Positions 36,079 to 45,049 of a stretch of 64,000 nt of DNA are shown here, piece by piece. Each line of letters starts with the position of its first letter. The stretch's first letter is position 1. The stretch lies in contig CAKQBW010000002.1 of NCBI GenBank assembly GCA_934216505.1, forward strand, positions 1 to 64,000, given 5' to 3'. The notes under the pieces are model-generated. The model saw nothing but the letters and a program-made list of their open reading frames with translations. It was not told the DNA's origin and did no database searches. The position numbers and the translations under genes were made by a program. This DNA comes from an uncultured Alphaproteobacteria bacterium (lineage in GTDB: Bacteria; Pseudomonadota; Alphaproteobacteria; CAAHEQ01; UBA3637).

Positions 36079-37085
36079 AAGCAAAACCTTTTCAAATTTC
36101 CGCCTTAAAAGACCAAATTTTAAATCAATTTGCGGGTGTTCTTTTGTTTGGCACAGATACAGCCCGTGTGGCCGATTTAGCTAAAATCATCAAAAAAATG
36201 ATTCACACAAAAGAAGATCCTTTTTCGCTTTTAAGCCTTTCTTCCCATCAACTTAAATCGGCGCCTTTTCTAATTACAGACGAGGCCAACACCCCCAGTT
36301 TAAGTGCTTCCCGCCGATTGATTTTGATGAAAGATGGGGGAAATTTAAGTTTAGAGGCTTTTTGTGATTTTATAGACCATCGGCGGACAGATGCTTTTTT
36401 ATTGATTACAGCGGACAATTTACCCAAAAATAATGCCCTCAGGTTGGAAGCAGAAAGTCTGCCCAATTTTTTAACCATTGCCTGTTATCCCCCTGATGAA
36501 ATAGAATTAAATAAAATTATTTTTGATGAGGCACAAAAACAAGGCTTTACGATTTCTCCGCAAGCCATTGAATATATGATTCAAAATACAAACGCTAACT
36601 TATTGATTTTGAAAAATGAACTAGAAAAACTCGCCTTATACAATTCGGAAAAAAAGCCCGTTTCTTTAGAGATGATTCAAAATCTGATGGGCTTAGGTAA
36701 TGTTTCCATTGATCGTTTTATTCAGGCTGTTTTAAACAAAAAAACAGCACATGCCCTCTTTTATTTCACACTTTTAATCAACCAAGGCGAACAATGTGTT
36801 TCTTTGTGTCGCCTTTTAAATAGGAGTTTGGACTTGCTTGTGATGGGTAAAAACCTCCTGCAAACGGGGAAAAATCCCATGCAAGTGGCGGACAGTTTAT
36901 TAAAAGCCTCTCAATTTCGGCTCAAAAGACCTTTTCAAGAACAGTTAAGACTTTGGTCTGTCCCCCAACTTTTAAAGGCTAAACGCCTTTTGTTAGAGGG
37001 TGAAATCCAAATGAAATTAGGGAATCTTCCCCCTGAATTGATTTTCAAAAAAGTTCTCCTTACTTTGTCAGGCAATCCAAAATAA
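36075..37085 (+). CDS. holA: DNA polymerase III delta subunit
   Basis: HolA is the clamp-loader subunit that opens the sliding clamp. 336 residues starting at GTG 36075, which overlaps the lptE stop. Features: VLLFGTDTARVADLAKIIKK at the N-terminus, then FLLITADNLPKNNALRLEAE, IEYMIQNTNANLLILKNELEKLALY and the C-terminal collar domain with EIQMKLGNLPPELIFKKVLL. The 3' end overlaps convergent parB by 26 bases. Confidence 0.92.
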   Translation: MKAKPFQISALKDQILNQFAGVLLFGTDTARVADLAKIIKKMIHTKEDPFSLLSLSSHQLKSAPFLITDEANTPSLSASRRLILMKDGGNLSLEAFCDFIDHRRTDAFLLITADNLPKNNALRLEAESLPNFLTIACYPPDEIELNKIIFDEAQKQGFTISPQAIEYMIQNTNANLLILKNELEKLALYNSEKKPVSLEMIQNLMGLGNVSIDRFIQAVLNKKTAHALFYFTLLINQGEQCVSLCRLLNRSLDLLVMGKNLLQTGKNPMQVADSLLKASQFRLKRPFQEQLRLWSVPQLLKAKRLLLEGEIQMKLGNLPPELIFKKVLLTLSGNPK

Positions 37086-37911
37086 AATGTAATTTACTTA
37101 AATCCTTATAAGTAATTGATAAACAACCACTTTTCCCATTCCATTTCAGATGAACTTTTACTCCTAATTTTTGTGAAAGTTCTTTTTCTAAATCTTTAAT
37201 ATCGGCGTCTTTTTCTTGATAGCGAATCTGCTTTTGTTTGGGATTTTTTTGTTGGTCCGCTAACTTTTCTGTTTCCCGAACGGTCATGCCTTTGTTTATA
37301 ATTTCCAAGGCTAATTCTTCTGCCTTAGGCATCCCTAATAAGGCCCGAGCATGTCCAGGCGTCAGTTGTTTTTTTTCCAACATTTCTTTTACTTTCTCGG
37401 GCAATTCCAACAACCGCATCATATTGGCAATATAACTGCGACTTTTTCCCAAAACTTCGGACAATTCTTCTTGCGTATAGCGAAATTCTTGCAATAATTT
37501 CACATAGGCTTGCGCTTCTTCCAACGGATTTAAATTTTCCCGTTGCAGGTTTTCAATCAAAGCTACCTCTAACGTGTCTTTATCATTAAATTCTTTAATA
37601 ATAACAGGGACTTCTGTCAATCCCGCCTTTTGAGACGCCCGAAAACGTCTTTCGCCCGCAATAATTTCATACCCCCCCGCCGCATCAGAACGCACCAATA
37701 ATGGCTGTAAAACCCCTTTTTGACGAATGGACGAGACCAGTTCCTCTAAAGCCTCCTCATTAAAAACTTTTCGGGGCTGGAAACGACAAGGTTTTAAAGA
37801 CGATAACGGCACAAATTGTATATTTTGAAGGCTTTTTTCCGTTCCGTTTTGCCCCAAAAAATCTTCCCCCATTAAAAAACTTAACCCTTTTCCAAGTCTT
37901 TGATTATCCAT
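37060..37911 (-). CDS. parB: Chromosome partition protein ParB
   Basis: ParB is a CTP-dependent clamp that loads at parS. 283 residues: an N-terminal ParA-interaction segment (RLGKGLSFLMGED), the CTPase motif GERRFRASQKAGL with LIENLQRENLNPLEEAQAY, a helix-turn-helix for parS (YTQEELSEVLGKSRSYIANM), and a C-terminal dimerisation domain. It overlaps parA. Three parS copies lie at 38814-39416. Confidence 0.96.
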   Translation of the reverse strand: MDNQRLGKGLSFLMGEDFLGQNGTEKSLQNIQFVPLSSLKPCRFQPRKVFNEEALEELVSSIRQKGVLQPLLVRSDAAGGYEIIAGERRFRASQKAGLTEVPVIIKEFNDKDTLEVALIENLQRENLNPLEEAQAYVKLLQEFRYTQEELSEVLGKSRSYIANMMRLLELPEKVKEMLEKKQLTPGHARALLGMPKAEELALEIINKGMTVRETEKLADQQKNPKQKQIRYQEKDADIKDLEKELSQKLGVKVHLKWNGKSGCLSITYKDLSKLHFILDCLTK

Positions 37912-38683
37912 TGTTTTCTCCTTTCAAACGTTGCAAAACTTCGGCGGCCAGATGAATATAACTTTGGGCGCCAATACTTTTAAAATCATACAGCATCACG
38001 GGCTTGCCATGGGAAGGTGCCTCAGGAATCCGCACATTACGGGGAATCACTGTCTTAAAAACCAAATTTCCAAAGAAGGACCGCACATCGTTTTGAACTG
38101 ATTTGGCCAAATTAAACCGTGCATCATACATAGTTAAAACAACCCCTAAAATTTTTAGATTAAAATTAAAGTTTTTCTTAATCTTTTCAATGGTTTTCAT
38201 CAAATCTGCTACCCCTTCCAAGGCTAGATATTCACATTGAATGGGGATTAAAATTCGGGTGGCCGCCACTAACGCATTTAAGGTTAAAAGCCCAACAGCG
38301 GGCGGACAATCAATAAAAATATAATCAAAATTCTGTGCCTGTTCTAAGGCTTTTTTTAGGTAAAATTGAGGCATTTGTGTCCCCGCTAATTCCAAATCAA
38401 TCCCCAACAGTTCCTGACTGGCTGGAATCACTGATAAATTGGGAATATTCGTCTTTAAAATAGCCGCTGAAATGGGAGTTTGTCCCGTTAAAACAGAATA
38501 AGAACTAGCCCCACCCAAGGCACGTTTCTGCCCAAAACTAACCGTTGCATTGCCTTGCGGATCCAAATCAATCACTAAAATCTTTTTGTTTAAACAAGAA
38601 AGAGCTGTGGCCAAATTCACCGCTGTGGTTGTTTTTCCCACGCCTCCTTTTTGATTAGAAATTGCAAAAACTTCAGTTGTCAT
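37904..38683 (-). CDS. parA: Chromosome partition ATPase ParA
   Basis: 259 residues with the deviant Walker A ISNQKGGVGKTTTAVNLA, the VIDLDPQGNATVSFG strand, and YIFIDCPPAVGLLTLNAL. It segregates the ParB-parS complex. I start at ATG 38683 (GGAGG six bases upstream); a GTG directly before it is also in frame. It overlaps rsmG by 11 bases and parB by eight. Confidence 0.96.
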   Translation of the reverse strand: MTTEVFAISNQKGGVGKTTTAVNLATALSCLNKKILVIDLDPQGNATVSFGQKRALGGASSYSVLTGQTPISAAILKTNIPNLSVIPASQELLGIDLELAGTQMPQFYLKKALEQAQNFDYIFIDCPPAVGLLTLNALVAATRILIPIQCEYLALEGVADLMKTIEKIKKNFNFNLKILGVVLTMYDARFNLAKSVQNDVRSFFGNLVFKTVIPRNVRIPEAPSHGKPVMLYDFKSIGAQSYIHLAAEVLQRLKGENNG

Positions 38684-39287
38684 CACACACCTCCCTTATT
38701 TTTAAAATACAACTTTCTTTTGATATAACACTGGGTAAAATTTCTATTTGACAGGGAATAGAACACGCTTGAATTTCTTTTTGGACCTCTTTTCCTTTGG
38801 GAAAAAAGCAAATTGTTTCACGTGAAACAATTTTTTGACAAAGCGTAAGTATCTGATTTAATTCAGAAAAAGCACGACACACTAAAATATCAGCCTTTTT
38901 ATTTTCAACTTTTTCCACCCGTTCATTGAGAACTTCTATCCCTAAATCCAATTGACGATTTACTTCTTTTAAAAAGAGGGATTTTTTTAAATCACTTTCT
39001 ACTAAAATGATTTTTTGAATGGGAAAACCATTCACTTTATTCAGAATGGCTAAAATAATTCCAGGAAATCCACCACCACTTCCCACATCTATCAATGTTC
39101 CAGCAGGCAGGGAAAATAAATAAAAGAGTTGGGCTGAATCCAACACATGGCGAGTCCAAATTTCCCCTATTGTTTTATTGGAAATTAGATTAACATGTTT
39201 TTGCCACATTAAAAGAATATCAATATACTTTTTGATTTCTTTTTCTGAATTTTTTATTTTCTTTTCCAATTGTTTCACGTGAAACAT
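38673..39287 (-). CDS. rsmG: 16S rRNA (guanine527-N7)-methyltransferase RsmG
   Basis: Methylates G527 of 16S rRNA. 204 residues; the N-terminus MFHVKQ is encoded by a parS site, and the SAM-binding GTLIDVGSGGGFPGIILAI motif is intact. Its usual partner mnmG is not adjacent; dnaQ is upstream instead. A second parS sits inside the coding sequence at 38814. Confidence 0.95.
   Translation of the reverse strand: MFHVKQLEKKIKNSEKEIKKYIDILLMWQKHVNLISNKTIGEIWTRHVLDSAQLFYLFSLPAGTLIDVGSGGGFPGIILAILNKVNGFPIQKIILVESDLKKSLFLKEVNRQLDLGIEVLNERVEKVENKKADILVCRAFSELNQILTLCQKIVSRETICFFPKGKEVQKEIQACSIPCQIEILPSVISKESCILKIREVCDDN
38814..38829. other. parS site 1 (inside rsmG)
   Basis: TGTTTCACGTGAAACA matches the conserved 16-bp ParB-loading palindrome exactly; the symmetry extends by one base on each side. 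Confidence 0.95.
39271..39286. other. parS site 2 (overlapping the rsmG start codon)
   Basis: TGTTTCACGTGAAACA spans codons 1-6 of rsmG, so a ParB loading site and an N-terminus share bases. ParB clamps here could affect rsmG-parA-parB expression. Confidence 0.95.
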
Positions 39288-39400
39288 TCTCCTTTTTTCG
39301 GTTAAAATATATAAGAAAATAAAATGAAAATCAAGTTTTAAAATTTTTTAAATTTCTTGTTTTATATAAAATACAGCCTTTTTATATGAAAATAAAAAAA

Positions 39401-39416
39401 TGTTTCACGTGAAACA
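39401..39416. other. parS site 3 (upstream of rsmG)
   Basis: A third exact TGTTTCACGTGAAACA lies in the 196-base gap between rsmG and dnaQ. A half-site TGTGAAACA follows near 39473. The gap is otherwise very A+T-rich with no gene. Confidence 0.95.
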
Positions 39417-39483
39417 TTTTCAAAAAACATCAATTTTATTCAATAATTTCAAATACTTATTTAAAATTTTATCTGTGAAACAT

Positions 39484-40167
39484 TTATTCTTTTAACCAAA
39501 TTGGATTCTTTAAAAGTGATAAAAAATCGTCATGCGCTTTTTTTTCTTCTTCAGAAAGAGGCCATGACCGTTTGGGAAAATGAATTTCTTCTTTAGGGGA
39601 ATTTTGCACTTTTTGATGAATGGGATTTTCCGGTTTAGACGCAAAAACCAATTCCCGATCAGTAATCAATTCTAAATAAACTTCCGCTAACAACTCACTA
39701 TCCAATAACGCTCCATGGACAGTTCGTTTGCTAGCATCAATATCAAATCTTTTACACAGAACGTCCAAATTTACCCGTGCCCCAGGAAATTTATTTCGGG
39801 CGATTATTAAGGTATCAATCACACGTTCTGAAGAAAGACAAGGTCTATGACATCGTTTTAATTCCATATTCAAAAATTTAATATCAAAGGCAGCGTTATG
39901 GATCACAAGAGGCGTATTTTCGCCCACGAACGCCAAAAAATCATCTGCAATTTCTTCAAAAGTAGGCTTGTCAGACAAAAATTCTTCTGTCAAACCGTGT
40001 ATACGGACAACTTCCTCGTCCATAGAACGCATTGGATTAATATAGACCTGAAAAGTTTTTCCTGTGGGTTGATGATTTTCAAGTTCAACGCACCCAATAT
40101 CCACAATCCGATCACCGTTATCGGCATCCAAACCTGTTGTTTCTGTATCTAAAACGATTTCACGCAT
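39484..40167 (-). CDS. dnaQ: DNA polymerase III epsilon subunit (3'-5' exonuclease)
   Basis: Proofreading exonuclease. 227 residues; DEDDh residues are visible in REIVLDTETTGLDADNGDRI, VIHNAAFDIKFLNMEL and TVHGALLDSELLAEVY. The C-terminal tail (EEKKAHDDFLSLLKNPIWL) probably binds the polymerase alpha subunit. TTGAAA-N17-TATAAT and GGATAGGA precede ATG. Confidence 0.95.
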   Translation of the reverse strand: MREIVLDTETTGLDADNGDRIVDIGCVELENHQPTGKTFQVYINPMRSMDEEVVRIHGLTEEFLSDKPTFEEIADDFLAFVGENTPLVIHNAAFDIKFLNMELKRCHRPCLSSERVIDTLIIARNKFPGARVNLDVLCKRFDIDASKRTVHGALLDSELLAEVYLELITDRELVFASKPENPIHQKVQNSPKEEIHFPKRSWPLSEEEKKAHDDFLSLLKNPIWLKE

Positions 40168-40487
40168 ATCCTATCCTTTTGGGGTATTATATCTTTTTTT
40201 TGCTTTTTTTTCAACAAAAAGTTATGGGGATAAAAAAGTATAAGTGGGTGCAAAAAAGGACGCAAGAAAAAGTTTTGCCCAAAAGGGAATTATTTATGAT
40301 TGGCAAAAAAAGTAATTTTTTTGATCGAAACGATTCGCTTAAAGGTATATCCAAGCCCCCATTTAAAACGATTCGTTTTATTTTAAAAAAGTGTGTCAAA
40401 TAAAATAAGAAAAAGTTATGCTAGTTTTGCTATAAACAATAACTACTATTTTATTTATTATAAATAAGAATAGTCAGAAAGAGAAAA
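40168..40487. other. A+T-rich intergenic region with a palindrome
   Basis: 320 bases between dnaQ and the cation efflux gene. They hold the dnaQ promoter at the left, two copies of AAACGATTCG 42 bases apart (about 40326 and 40368; the second within the 17-bp palindrome TAAAACGATTCGTTTTA), and an A+T-rich hairpin near 40443-40470. A 59-codon lysine-rich frame (40226-40402) lacks a ribosome-binding site and is not called. Confidence 0.5.
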
Positions 40488-41360
40488 TTATTTTTGATCA
40501 GGTTCTAAATGTAAAACAATTTCGGCGGTGGGAAAATCCAAATGAATCAGATGTTCCACTTGATCGGCCAACAGATGGGCTTGCTTTAAAGAAAGAGAAT
40601 TGGTCATGTGCAAAGTCATTTGAATAAAGATTTTATTGCCCGATTGACGGGTCCGCAAATCTGAGATTTTATGAATATCCGATAAAATAAGAACACAATG
40701 CGTTATTTTGTGGCGTACTTCAGGGGAAAGTTCTGTGTCCATCAACATTTCAATGGATTGACAAATAATATCATAGCTAACTTTGATCAAATAAAACCCA
40801 ACCCCTATCCCAAATAGGGCATCCAGCCAACCTGTTTTCATAAAATGAGAGGCGATTAAAGATAAAATAACGCCTGTATTCATCAAAATATCACCCGTGT
40901 AGTGGGCTCGATCGGCTTTAATAGAAAGCGAATGCGTACGTTGAATCACATATTGTTGAAACTGAATTAAAATAAAAGTCAAAACTAAAGCAATGACAAT
41001 GATGAGAATCCCCGCTGATAAATCCGAAGGGGTCTTTTGTTGAAATAAATGCTGACAGGAGGTATAAATCAAAATTCCCCCCGAAATAAGAATAATCATA
41101 GATTGCATCAACGAGCCAATTCCTTGGGCTTTTCCATGCCCAAAGCGATGTTTTTTGTCCGCCGGTTGAATGGCGTTTTTAACAGCGACAAAGTTGATAG
41201 AGGAGGTCATTAAATCTTGGATCGAATCAAACAAAGTGGAAAGAATTGCGATAGAGCCCGTTAAAAGAAAGCCCCCTATTTTTAAAAAAATCAAGGTCAA
41301 AGCAACCCAAATAGAGGCCCAACTGGCACACAGCATTAAATAAGAATGATTTTGTTTCAT
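40488..41360 (-). CDS. Cation diffusion facilitator metal efflux protein
   Basis: 290 residues with about six membrane helices. Metal-site residues appear in LFDSIQDLMTSS (helix 2), HRFGHGKAQGIGS, and DRAHYTGDILMNTGVI (helix 5). The C-terminal cytoplasmic domain (DLRTRQSGNKIFIQMTLHM) fits CDF transporters, which export Zn, Fe or Mn in exchange for protons; the metal is not certain. TATAAT ends seven bases before ATG 41360 without a ribosome-binding site, predicting a leaderless mRNA. Confidence 0.9.
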   Translation of the reverse strand: MKQNHSYLMLCASWASIWVALTLIFLKIGGFLLTGSIAILSTLFDSIQDLMTSSINFVAVKNAIQPADKKHRFGHGKAQGIGSLMQSMIILISGGILIYTSCQHLFQQKTPSDLSAGILIIVIALVLTFILIQFQQYVIQRTHSLSIKADRAHYTGDILMNTGVILSLIASHFMKTGWLDALFGIGVGFYLIKVSYDIICQSIEMLMDTELSPEVRHKITHCVLILSDIHKISDLRTRQSGNKIFIQMTLHMTNSLSLKQAHLLADQVEHLIHLDFPTAEIVLHLEPDQK

Positions 41361-41456
41361 AAGGTCTATTATAGTTTTTTTTCTTTAAAATGCTATAGAT
41401 TTTTTATAAAAACTGTCCTATATAATAACGGAGTATGTTTTTAAAGGAGTTCAAAA

Positions 41457-42401
41457 ATGGCAAGTCTTTATGATGTATTAGGGGTGTCTAAAAGTGCAAC
41501 GGAGGCCGAAATTAAAAAGGCTTATCGGCAAAAGGCTCGTACCTTACACCCTGATGTCAATCCAGATAAAAAAGCCCAAGAGCAATTTCAAAAAATAACA
41601 GGGGCCTATGAGATTTTATCAGATAAGGCCAAAAAAGCCCGCTATGACGCAGGGGAAATTGACGAACAGGGGAATCCTACCCCCTTTGGGCGGGGGGGCT
41701 ATGATGGTGGTTCTGGGCCCTTTGGCGGGGCTAGTGGTTTTCGGGGGCAAACCTACAGAAATGGTTCCACAACCTATACTAACATTAATCCGGAAGATTT
41801 GGCGAGTATGTTTGGGGGTATGGGTGCCGGTATGGGGGGGGGCTTTAATTTTGCTGATTTATTTGGGGGATTAGGTGGTATGTCGGGACGGCGGTATCAA
41901 AGTGCTCCCCAAGGTCAAGATGTACAATATGGGCTTTCTATCCCCTTTAATTTAGCGGTGACGGGGGGAGAAACAAGCGTGCGGTTGGCTAATGGAAAGC
42001 AAGTGAAAGTTAAAGTGCCCGCAGGTGTGGTAGATGATTCTGTCTTGCGTTTAAAAGGTATGGGCGAAATGGGGGGCGATGCGCTCATTAAAATAAAAGT
42101 GGAAGAAAGTGCGCTTTATAAGCGGATAGGCGATGATTTGGAAATGACCCTCCCCTTGACTCTGAAAGAGGCGGTGTTAGGGACAAAAGTTGTTCTGCCT
42201 ACCCCGTCAGGGTCGGTGGCCATGAAAATCCCCCCTTATACCAGCGGTAATGAGGTGTTGCGTTTGAAAGGCAAAGGGGTGGCAGGTCGTGGGGCTTTGC
42301 GGGTGAAAATCAGTATTGTTTTGCCCCCGAAAGAGTCCCGTGATTTAACTGAGTTTATTTCTTCATGGAAAGACCCAACGGGAAATCCACGGTCCTTTTA
42401 A
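41457..42401 (+). CDS. DnaJ/CbpA-type J-domain co-chaperone
   Basis: 314 residues: an N-terminal J domain (residues 1-67) with TLHPDVNPDKKAQEQFQKI; a Gly/Phe-rich linker encoded by long G runs; then two beta domains for client binding (QDVQYGLSIPFNLAVTGGE to VLRLKGKGVAGRGALRVKI). The zinc-finger repeats of DnaJ are absent, so it is CbpA-like. AAAGGAG precedes ATG, and TATAAT lies about 25 bases upstream. Confidence 0.9.
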   Translation: MASLYDVLGVSKSATEAEIKKAYRQKARTLHPDVNPDKKAQEQFQKITGAYEILSDKAKKARYDAGEIDEQGNPTPFGRGGYDGGSGPFGGASGFRGQTYRNGSTTYTNINPEDLASMFGGMGAGMGGGFNFADLFGGLGGMSGRRYQSAPQGQDVQYGLSIPFNLAVTGGETSVRLANGKQVKVKVPAGVVDDSVLRLKGMGEMGGDALIKIKVEESALYKRIGDDLEMTLPLTLKEAVLGTKVVLPTPSGSVAMKIPPYTSGNEVLRLKGKGVAGRGALRVKISIVLPPKESRDLTEFISSWKDPTGNPRSF

Positions 42402-42442
42402 GGGGCTGTTGGAGGCTGGGCCCCAAAGGGGTGAAAAAAATT

Positions 42443-42471
42443 TTGCATTTTTATCCAAAAAGCGATATAAT
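42443..42471 (+). promoter_or_regulatory. Promoter of map (predicted leaderless)
   Basis: TTGCAT (42443-42448), a 17-base spacer, TATAAT (42466-42471), then six bases to ATG 42478. The expected transcription start is the start codon. Confidence 0.7.
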
Positions 42472-42477
42472 AAACAT

Positions 42478-43269
42478 ATGTCAGATTTAACAATTTATTC
42501 TTTAAAAGATTTTCCCAAACTCAAAAAAGCGGGGCAATTAGCCGCTGAAGTTTTGGATTACATTACTCCTTTTGTCCAAGTGGGCGTTTCCACGGCGGCT
42601 TTGGATGATTTAATGGATACTTATATTCTGCAACACGGGGGGCGGTCCGCCTGTCGGGGGTATAATGGCTATCCGAAATGCACCTGTATTTCCCCCAACC
42701 ATGTGATTTGTCATGGGATTCCCTGCGAATCAAAAATTTTAAAAGAAGGCGATATCATCAACATTGATGTGACCGTGATTTTGGATGGGTGGTACGGGGA
42801 TACTTCCCGCATGTATTATGTGGGAAAAGTTGGTGTTAAGGCACGACATTTAGTGGAAGCGACCTATCAAACAATGATGGCGGGGATTCAGGCGGCGGGC
42901 CCCGACAAAACTACAGGTGATATTGGCGCCGTGATGGAAGAATTGGCCAACAGTAAAGGTTATTCCACTGTTCATGATTATTGTGGTCATGGGATTGGTC
43001 GGGTTTTTCACAGTGCGCCAAACATTTTGAACTATGGGCGGCGGGGCAAAGGGGTGAAATTGGTCCCTGGACTCGTCTTTACGGTGGAACCAATGGTCAA
43101 TACAGGATCTGGTGAGACGCTGACTTTACAAGATGGTTGGACAACGGTGACAAAAGACAAAGGGTTGTCGGCCCAATTTGAACATACTTTGGGGATTACA
43201 GAAGACGGCATTGAAATTTTTACATTGTCCCCCAAAGGATATACTTATCCGCCTTATCAGGAGGGCTAA
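42478..43269 (+). CDS. map: Methionine aminopeptidase type I
   Basis: Removes N-terminal methionine from new proteins. 263 residues. Metal ligands are visible: Asp in NIDVTVILDGWYGDTSRMY, His in CGHGIGRVFHSAP, Glu in FTVEPMVNTGS, and Glu in FEHTLGITEDG. Start ATG 42478 is chosen because the promoter -10 box ends six bases before it; the longer frame from 42409 includes promoter sequence. radC follows after one base. Confidence 0.96.
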   Translation: MSDLTIYSLKDFPKLKKAGQLAAEVLDYITPFVQVGVSTAALDDLMDTYILQHGGRSACRGYNGYPKCTCISPNHVICHGIPCESKILKEGDIINIDVTVILDGWYGDTSRMYYVGKVGVKARHLVEATYQTMMAGIQAAGPDKTTGDIGAVMEELANSKGYSTVHDYCGHGIGRVFHSAPNILNYGRRGKGVKLVPGLVFTVEPMVNTGSGETLTLQDGWTTVTKDKGLSAQFEHTLGITEDGIEIFTLSPKGYTYPPYQEG

Positions 43270-43270
43270 G

Positions 43271-43942
43271 ATGTTGGGGGCCGATGGGCATCGCCAAAGA
43301 GTGTTAGAAAAATTTTTAACCTATGGGGGCGAAATTTTTGCCGATTATGAATTGTTGGAATTTATTTTAATGCAATCTATTCCCCGTAAAGATGTCAAGC
43401 CTTTGGCAAAAGAATTGTTGGTGTCCTTCGGGTCTTTGGAAAATGTCTTAAATGCCCCGACAGACCAACTGAAACAAATCAAAGGTGTGGGAGAACGCAC
43501 GATAGGATTGTTTCATCTAATAATGACGGTTAGCCAAAAACTGACAAAAGAGCGGTTGAAAAAAGCCCCTATTCTGTCGGATTGGCAAAGTTTGTTGGAT
43601 TATGCACAACTGACCTATATGGGGGAAAACATTGAAAAATTTCGTGTCCTTTATTTGAACAGGCATTATCAGTTGATTCATTCGGAAGTGCATCAAACGG
43701 GGACAACAAATCATGTGCCAGTGTATCCTCGTGAAATTTTGAAAAGAGCCTTGAATGTTAATGCATCGGCGGTTGTTTTGATTCATAATCACCCGTCAGG
43801 GGAGCCCCTGCCCTCCAAAGATGATTTAGAGGTGACCAAAGAAATTGAACGGTTGTTAAGCACCATTCCCATTAAGATGGTGGATCATTTAATTATTGGG
43901 GCGAATAAAAAGATCTATTCATTCCGAGCCCATCATTTATAA
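43271..43942 (+). CDS. radC: RadC-family JAB-domain protein
   Basis: 223 residues: a helix-hairpin-helix region (LKQIKGVGERTIGLF) and a JAB/MPN domain with HNHPSGEPLPSKDD, the metal-binding HxHPSGxxxxSxxD motif. Once linked to repair, its actual role is unclear. ATG 43271 sits one base after the map stop with GAGG in the map tail, so it is coupled to map. Confidence 0.92.
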   Translation: MLGADGHRQRVLEKFLTYGGEIFADYELLEFILMQSIPRKDVKPLAKELLVSFGSLENVLNAPTDQLKQIKGVGERTIGLFHLIMTVSQKLTKERLKKAPILSDWQSLLDYAQLTYMGENIEKFRVLYLNRHYQLIHSEVHQTGTTNHVPVYPREILKRALNVNASAVVLIHNHPSGEPLPSKDDLEVTKEIERLLSTIPIKMVDHLIIGANKKIYSFRAHHL

Positions 43943-43972
43943 AACGCCCCTTTGGGGGGATTGAGGGACATC

Positions 43973-44989
43973 TTAAAAAGCCTCTTTCCCTGAATCAGGG
44001 GAATTCAAAAGGTCGTAGATTTGATAAAGGGGCTTTATTTCCTCATAGAATTTTTCAAAAAATTGATTTGTTAAAAGAGATTTTGAATAGGTAAAAAATT
44101 CAAACATATCTTTGCCTGTATTAAGGGTGAGGGTTATTTTTTCCTTTTCAATAAGGACATTGAGGATGTCTTTGGGGTACATTTTTTTGATGGACAAAAT
44201 TTTATTTAAAAAGGCTGGGGTCAGAACTGCCTTGGCTTGAGATTCGTTGGCGGTATAAACGGTAAATACTTTATCAAAATCCCTTTGATTGAGGCGGATT
44301 TTTTTGCTTTTTTTCGGGGTGATTTTTCTTTTTGAAAAGAAAGGGAGGTTTTGGAAAATCAAAATTTTACTTTCCCCTTTTATTTTTGTATTGAATTCAA
44401 GACTAAATCCTTCAAAAATTTCATTGACATCCCGTCTTTCTTGGTGCCCTAAAGAGAGTTCAAAAACTTGAAACCTCCCCCTTTTTTCTTGAAAACAATC
44501 ATCAGCGTCAATGACATTTATTTTCTTTGAAATAAATTCTTCTTTTTTCCAATAGGCTATTTTTTGTGAAAGGTGTTTATCAAAGAGGTTTTGGGGGATG
44601 TTTGTCCCTTGTGGGCTGAACGACTTTAATTCTTGAGGCTTATTAGAGGACATTTCACACGGGGCTAGTATTTCTTTCAGGCCTAAAAGGTCTAATAAAA
44701 GGGGCGTTATTTTCTTTTTAAGGGCCACAGAGCAATTCATTATTTTTCCTATTCCCACCAAAAAAGGAACGAGGCTGAGAAAAACCCCCAGCACGTAAAG
44801 ATGTTCAAATTGAGTGATGTTCTTTTGTATATCTGTGCCCAAAATAAGTCCAGCGATACACGCTAAAGAGACCAGAGGCAAAAAGAGGCCATATGTTTTC
44901 ATGTTTTTTTGCCGTTCTTCTTCGTCTTTTTTTAAAAGATGAAAAACATTTCCATGTACTTGGCTTAAAAATTCAGATTTAGGAATCAT
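43973..44989 (-). CDS. DUF3137 domain protein
   Basis: 338 residues: a hydrophilic N-terminus, two membrane helices (about 34-49 and 65-82), then a cytoplasmic domain with GFSLEFNTKIKGESKILIFQ and FTVYTANESQAKAVLTPAFL, the DUF3137 hallmark. Function unknown. Codons are A+T-rich and lysine-heavy. It is convergent with radC and separated from lepA by 60 bases. Confidence 0.75.
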   Translation of the reverse strand: MIPKSEFLSQVHGNVFHLLKKDEEERQKNMKTYGLFLPLVSLACIAGLILGTDIQKNITQFEHLYVLGVFLSLVPFLVGIGKIMNCSVALKKKITPLLLDLLGLKEILAPCEMSSNKPQELKSFSPQGTNIPQNLFDKHLSQKIAYWKKEEFISKKINVIDADDCFQEKRGRFQVFELSLGHQERRDVNEIFEGFSLEFNTKIKGESKILIFQNLPFFSKRKITPKKSKKIRLNQRDFDKVFTVYTANESQAKAVLTPAFLNKILSIKKMYPKDILNVLIEKEKITLTLNTGKDMFEFFTYSKSLLTNQFFEKFYEEIKPLYQIYDLLNSPDSGKEAF

Positions 44990-45049
44990 AACAACCCCCT
45001 TTGTTTTTTATAAAGGAAGTATATCAAAAACTTGGGGAGATATCAAGAC

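Noticed and set aside
40226..40402. 59-codon lysine-rich open frame upstream of dnaQ
   Set aside because: No ribosome-binding site or promoter fits its ATG, the region is A+T-rich, and I recognise no similarity; likely chance.
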